From positions 1,488,001 to 1,552,000 of the forward strand of contig NZ_CP109031.1 of assembly GCF_036226925.1 (NCBI RefSeq): a stretch of 64,000 nt of DNA. Reading direction: 5' to 3'. This document shows, one piece after another, positions 60,440 through 64,000 of the stretch (its first letter is position 1; each line of letters starts with the position of its first letter). Position numbers and translations under genes: made by a program. The notes below the pieces were generated by a model. That model saw only the letters and a list, made by a program, of their open reading frames with translations, searched no databases and had not been told where the DNA came from. This DNA is from Streptomyces sp. NBC_00659 (GTDB lineage: Bacteria > Actinomycetota > Actinomycetes > Streptomycetales > Streptomycetaceae).

Positions 60440-61477
60440 TCAGCCGAGCGGCACTCCGGCCTCCAGGTACAGCGCCGCGCCGCGCTCACGGGCCCGCAGA
60501 GCCCAGCGGAGCCGTTCGTAGCGCACGGGCGGCAGCAGGTCGGCCGCCTCCTGCTCGGTGACGAAGCGCCAGCCACGGAGTTCCGGTCCCGGTAGCAGGA
60601 GCCCCCGGACGGCCTGTTCGTCGAGGTGTCCGCCGTCGAAGAGGAGCCGCAGACCGCCGTAGCCGGGCGGTGCGGGCGATTCCCAGTCGACGACGAGCAG
60701 CGTGGGCACCTCGTCGAGGGTGATGCCGGTCTCCTCGGTGACCTCGCGCATGCCCGCGCGGGCGGGGGCCTCCCCGGCCTCGACGACCCCGCCGGGGAAC
60801 TCCCATCCCGCCTTGTAGGTGGGGTCGACGAGCAGGACCCGGTCGTTCTCGTCGAAGAGGAGCACTCCGGCGGCGACCGTCTCGGCGGCGGGTTCGGGAG
60901 TCTGCACGATGTCGCACACGGGTGCCTGCCCGGTGCGTACGGCCTCGGCGACGCGCAGGGCGGTGTCGTACGGGGTGAGCGTGCTGGTGTCGACGGGGTG
61001 GGCGTCGGCCGTCAGCCAGGGGAGCGCGGCCCGGTAGGACTCGATGTGGTCGTAGGACCACTGGCGCACGCGCATCTCGCCGTCGGGCAGGTCCGGGGGC
61101 ACCTCCCGCCCGGCTATTCGCTCCCGCAGGATCGTTTCCGCCGGGGCGAGAAGCACATGGCGTACGGGAATCCGGCGCGCGGCGAGCCCGCCGAAGATCT
61201 CGTCGCGGTACTCCTGGCGCAGCAGGGTCATGGGGACGACGAGGACGCCGCCGAGCTCGGCGAGCAGGGCGGCCGCGGTGTCGACCACGAGCCGGCGCCA
61301 CATCGGCAGGTCCTGGTGGTCGCCGACCTCGGCGAGGTGCTTGGCCGGGAGCAACTGCGTGAGCGTGCCCCCAATGACCTCGGGATCGAAGAGCGTGCTG
61401 TTCGGGATCAGCTCGATCAGTTCCCGTGCGGTGGCGGTCTTCCCCGCACCGAACGCACCGTTGATCCAGACGATCAC
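60440..61477 (-). CDS. P-loop kinase-like domain fused to a NUDIX hydrolase
   Basis: 345 residues from the GTG at 61477, after AGAGGGGGAA. The N-terminal ~185 residues are an AAA-17/kinase-like P-loop domain: WINGAFGAGKTATAREL (Walker A at 7-16) and LLAPAETILRERIAGRE for the lid region. The C-terminal ~150 residues are a NUDIX domain with the box GGVVEAGEAPARAGM-REVTEETGI (about residues 240-262), matching GX5EX7REUXEEXGU. NUDIX enzymes hydrolyse nucleoside diphosphates linked to another group. The fusion suggests phosphorylation and clean-up of related metabolites, but substrates are unknown. Confidence 0.85.
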   Translation of the reverse strand: MIVWINGAFGAGKTATARELIELIPNSTLFDPEVIGGTLTQLLPAKHLAEVGDHQDLPMWRRLVVDTAAALLAELGGVLVVPMTLLRQEYRDEIFGGLAARRIPVRHVLLAPAETILRERIAGREVPPDLPDGEMRVRQWSYDHIESYRAALPWLTADAHPVDTSTLTPYDTALRVAEAVRTGQAPVCDIVQTPEPAAETVAAGVLLFDENDRVLLVDPTYKAGWEFPGGVVEAGEAPARAGMREVTEETGITLDEVPTLLVVDWESPAPPGYGGLRLLFDGGHLDEQAVRGLLLPGPELRGWRFVTEQEAADLLPPVRYERLRWALRARERGAALYLEAGVPLG

Positions 61478-61565
61478 GATTCCCCCTCTTCTGCTGGACC
61501 CCTGAGGCTTGCCCGCTCCACCCTGCCACGGAAACCAGCCGCTGATGAGGGCGCCTGCAAGACGA

Positions 61566-61596
61566 CGCCGGTGCCCCCGTGGCGGGGACACCGGCG
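61566..61596 (-). terminator. Hairpin downstream of the small secreted protein gene
   Basis: Thirteen-base arms (61566-61578 with 61584-61596) containing one mismatch, with a 5-base loop, 16 bases past the stop at 61612. Confidence 0.7.
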
Positions 61597-61611
61597 TGAC
61601 GTGGCGGTCCT

Positions 61612-61809
61612 TCAGCCGTTCTGGTCGCCGAGGGCGCCCTCGGCGACCGCCAGGCCGTCGGTACCGGCGGTGTGATCGACCGAGCTGAGCGTGTCGTTGG
61701 CGTTCAGATCGCTCAGGGCATCCCCGCTCAGGGCGTGGGACGGGGTGATCGCCGCGACGACGAACCCGGTGGCGAGGGAGGCGATGGCGAGCATGCTGCG
61801 CTTCTTCAT
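61612..61809 (-). CDS. Small secreted protein
   Basis: 65 residues from ATG. MKKRSMLAIASLATGFVVAA is a clear Sec signal peptide, with likely cleavage after SHA (residue 26). The mature ~39 residues (LSGDALSDLNANDTLSSVDH onward) are small, acidic and lack cysteine, so it is not a chaplin. The start has no strong ribosome site. Streptomycetes make many such exported peptides of unknown function. Flanked downstream by a hairpin terminator and upstream by a repeat-rich spacer. Confidence 0.7.
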   Translation of the reverse strand: MKKRSMLAIASLATGFVVAAITPSHALSGDALSDLNANDTLSSVDHTAGTDGLAVAEGALGDQNG

Positions 61810-61980
61810 GCCCGGTTCAACTACGAAGGCCGGACGGAGTCACGGTGCACGAGTCACGTTTCATCCGGACACCCCGCCGCGGGCCGTGCCCGGACACCAC
61901 CAGGTCGGACCCGGGCCCAACCCGACACCTCCCGCTCACGCCCGAGCCCAACCCGACACCACCAGGTCACGCCCCACCCC

Positions 61981-62091
61981 ACCGATCAGACGCGTGCCCA
62001 GCCCGAGACCACCGCACCACACCCACGCGTGACGAGCTCAAGGCCACCGAATCAGACGCGTGACAGGCTCGACGTCACCGGATCAGACGCG
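61981..62091. repeat. Three near-copies of a 15-17-base unit in a C/A-rich spacer
   Basis: ACCGATCAGACGCGTG at 61981, ACCGAATCAGACGCGTG at 62046 and ACCGGATCAGACGCG at 62077. The third reaches into the last codons of the ROK kinase gene (stop at 62083). Other imperfect repeats (CCCAACCCGACACC twice) occupy 61917-61965. Confidence 0.75.
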
Positions 62092-63036
62092 GGCCGCAGC
62101 CGAGCGCGACCTGCGGGTGAGTGCCGCCGCGGCCGCGCCGACCAGCCCGGCGTCGGTGCCCATCAGGGCGGGCGTCACGGTCAGCCGCTGGACGAAGGAC
62201 AGCGTCGCGTAGTCGGCCAGGGCCCGGCGCAGCGGTGCGAGGAGCACGTCGCCCGCCTTGCCCACTCCCCCGCCGATCACGGCGATGTCGATCTCGACCA
62301 GGGTCGCGGTCGCCGCGATGCCCGCCGCGAGAGCCTGGGCGGCCCGCTCGAAGGAGGCCACGGCGACCGGGTCACCGGCGCGGGCCGCTTCGGCGACCGC
62401 CGCGGCCGAGGTGTCGCCGTCGAGGCCGGGCTGCCAGCCTGCCTCCAGCGCACGGCGGGCGATGTTCGGGCCGCTGGCGATGCGCTCGACGCAGCCCCGG
62501 GAGCCGCAGGGGCACGGATCACCGTCCAGGTCGACGCTGATGTGCCCGATGTGGCCCGCGTTTCCTGTGGGACCCGCGTGCAGCTGCCCGTTCAGGACGA
62601 GCCCGCCGCCCACGCCGGTGGACACCACCATGCACAGCGCGTTGTCGTGGCCCCGGGCGGCGCCCTGCCAGTGTTCGGCCGCGGTGATCGCCACACCGTC
62701 GCCGATCAGCTCGACGGGCAGCCCGCCCGCGGCCTCGGAGGCCCGCTCGACCAGCGGGTAGCCCCGCCAGCCGGGGACGTTCACCGGGCTCACCGTGCCC
62801 GCGGAGGCGTCCACCGGCCCGGCACTGCCGATGCCCAGGGCCCCGGCCCTGCTCCACAGCGGGGAGACCGCGAGCTCACCGATGACGTCCTCGACGGCGC
62901 GCATCACGGTGTCGCCGTCCTCCTTGGCCGGCGTCGGGCGCTGCGCGCGCAGGAGAATCCGGCCGTGGCCGTCCACCAGCGCTCCGGCGATCTTGGTGCC
63001 GCCGATGTCGAGCGCGGCCACGAGGTCGGTGTGCAT
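62083..63036 (-). CDS. ROK-family sugar kinase
   Basis: 317 residues from the ATG at 63036 (MHTDLVAALDIGG), preceded by GGGAGA; an upstream ATG at 63054 would add six residues. AALDIGGTKIAGALVDGHG (residues ~7-25) is the ATP-binding ROK signature. GNAGHIGHISVD with GDPCPCGSRGCVE (about 150-185) gives the zinc site, and the catalytic Asp is probably in VELIGDGVAI, where IGDGVAITA replaces the usual NDxNxxA. It likely phosphorylates glucose or a related hexose. It is divergent from a LacI-family regulator. Confidence 0.85.
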   Translation of the reverse strand: MHTDLVAALDIGGTKIAGALVDGHGRILLRAQRPTPAKEDGDTVMRAVEDVIGELAVSPLWSRAGALGIGSAGPVDASAGTVSPVNVPGWRGYPLVERASEAAGGLPVELIGDGVAITAAEHWQGAARGHDNALCMVVSTGVGGGLVLNGQLHAGPTGNAGHIGHISVDLDGDPCPCGSRGCVERIASGPNIARRALEAGWQPGLDGDTSAAAVAEAARAGDPVAVASFERAAQALAAGIAATATLVEIDIAVIGGGVGKAGDVLLAPLRRALADYATLSFVQRLTVTPALMGTDAGLVGAAAAALTRRSRSAAARV

Positions 63037-63224
63037 CAGTTTCAGGTCTCCCATGGGGTGTCGTGACGGGCCCGCCGCGCCGCGGGTCCGGGGTCTCCGG
63101 CCGGGAAAGGTTCAGGATCGGGCCCCGTCGTACGCCGCGCGGGGTGCGCCGACGGACCACGGGGACCGTGCGCCCTGGGGAAGACGCAGGCCGGAGATTG
63201 CGGTGGACAGTGTCTCCCGCATCT

Positions 63225-63236
63225 GACAACGTTGTC
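63225..63236. promoter_or_regulatory. LacI-type operator palindrome
   Basis: GACAACGTTGTC is a perfect 12-bp palindrome with a central CG, as in LacI/GalR-family sites. It lies between the divergent ROK kinase and LacI genes, 39 bases before the first possible LacI start (ATG 63275). Confidence 0.6.
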
Positions 63237-63319
63237 CAGGCTCTATGCTCGACGCCACATCCTCATACAACCCCATGGACCTACGCATCCCCGTGGACGA
63301 CAGGACAGGACAGCACATC

Positions 63320-64000
63320 GTGGCCGAGACCACCCGCCGATCCGAGAACCGCTACGGAAACCGTCCGACCATGAAGGACGTGGCGGCGCGTGCCGGAGTC
63401 GGTCTCAAGACGGTCTCCCGCGTGGTCAACAGCGAGCCCGGGGTCACCCCGGACACGGAGCGGCGCGTCCAGGAGGCCATCGAGGCGCTGGGCTTCCGCC
63501 GCAACGACAGCGCCCGGGTGCTGCGCAAGGGCCGTACCGCGAGCATCGGGCTGGTCCTGGAGGACCTCGCGGACCCGTTCTACGGGCCGCTGAGCCGCGC
63601 GGTCGAGGAGGTGGCCCGAGCGCACGGAGCCCTGCTGATCAACGGTTCCAGCGCGGAGGACCCGGACCGGGAGCAGGAACTGGTCCTCGCGCTGTGCGCG
63701 CGCCGTGTGGACGGGCTGGTCGTGATCCCGGCCGGCGACGACCACCGCTATCTGGAGCCGGAGATAAAGGCGGGCGTGGCCACGGTCTTCGTGGACCGCC
63801 CGGCCGGGCGGATCGACGCCGACGTCGTCCTGTCGGACAGCTTCGGCGGCGCCCGGGACGGTGTCGCCCACCTGATCGCCCACGGCCACCGCCGGATCGG
63901 CTTCATCGGTGACATGCCCCGCATCCACACCGCCGCCGAGCGGCTGCGCGGTTACCGGGCCGCGATGGAGGACGCCGGGATACCGGTCGAGGACGACTGG
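63320..64000 (+). CDS. LacI-family regulator, N-terminal part (3' end outside window)
   Basis: 227 residues are visible from the GTG at 63320 (VAETTRRSENRYGNRPT), which follows repeated AGGAC; an in-frame ATG at 63275 could add 15 residues. TMKDVAARAGVGLKTVSRVVN (residues ~17-37) is the LacI helix-turn-helix with the hinge RKGRTASIGLVLEDL after it. The sugar-binding domain has DPFYGPLSRAVEEVA and RRVDGLVVIP, and runs off the edge. With the operator upstream and the divergent ROK kinase, it likely controls sugar uptake and phosphorylation as well as itself. Confidence 0.88.
   Translation, partial: MAETTRRSENRYGNRPTMKDVAARAGVGLKTVSRVVNSEPGVTPDTERRVQEAIEALGFRRNDSARVLRKGRTASIGLVLEDLADPFYGPLSRAVEEVARAHGALLINGSSAEDPDREQELVLALCARRVDGLVVIPAGDDHRYLEPEIKAGVATVFVDRPAGRIDADVVLSDSFGGARDGVAHLIAHGHRRIGFIGDMPRIHTAAERLRGYRAAMEDAGIPVEDDW

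Overview
The window looks like chromosome from a Streptomyces species. The DNA is very GC-rich with strong third-position G/C bias and many GTG starts. It also carries actinobacterial or Streptomyces-type families: a DUF6643-like protein, an Rv1733c-like membrane protein, a mycothiol-dependent maleylpyruvate isomerase family enzyme, a DDN-type deazaflavin oxidoreductase, an MAB_1171c-like membrane protein and the long form of GAPDH. I recognised no rRNA, tRNA, CRISPR array or intact insertion sequence.

Layout. 1-8.6 kb: the edge of a lipoprotein N-acyltransferase gene (lnt), an O-antigen-ligase-like membrane protein, a glutamate racemase paralogue, an HpnB-type glycosyltransferase, a TerD-family protein and a MOSC protein. 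8.8-13.6 kb: a beta-helix/AAA+ fusion protein and a convergent membrane-bound hydrolase. 13.8-17.3 kb: a DeoR regulator, an SRPBCC protein and a GH15 glycosidase. 17.3-21 kb: a 1,220-residue membrane-anchored NACHT-type NTPase. 21-30 kb: the most distinctive region, a possible 55-residue peptide followed by seven tightly packed genes for a GMC flavoprotein, a VioB-like ferritin-fold protein, a FAD-SLDH-type small subunit, two xylose-isomerase-like TIM barrels, a metallo-beta-lactamase-fold hydrolase and a thiamine-diphosphate decarboxylase. The first five are joined by ATGA overlaps or 2-base gaps. 30-43 kb: a cysteine-synthase-like enzyme, an anti-sigma-type kinase, a SHOCT/ABC-transporter operon, a ROK repressor, AlkB, an RlmG-like methyltransferase, a flavoprotein and an MAB_1171c-like membrane protein. 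43-46 kb: an amino-sugar-type sugar-isomerase/aldolase operon divergent from a DeoR/AgaR regulator. 46-64 kb: GAPDH, transporters with a divergent MarR, a two-component system, TetR with a divergent F420-type reductase, geranylgeranyl-reductase-like flavoprotein, an M20 dipeptidase, a kinase-NUDIX fusion, a ROK sugar kinase and a LacI regulator cut by the window end.

How the parts may work together. The 22-30 kb genes plausibly form one pathway in which a flavoprotein complex oxidises a sugar or polyol, metal-dependent TIM barrels rearrange or cleave it, and the hydrolase and decarboxylase finish the chemistry. An alternative is tailoring of the upstream peptide. The substrate cannot be read from the sequence.

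A second theme is at the DNA level. Several genes (ends near 2035, 4894, 44152, 51310 and 55862) have their last codons plus stop duplicated, or lying inside a short tandem array. A pair of similar long palindromes sits immediately after two unrelated genes (37.8 and 57.3 kb). Several divergent promoters carry clear palindromic operator candidates, most strikingly the TetR gene at 56.6-56.8 kb.
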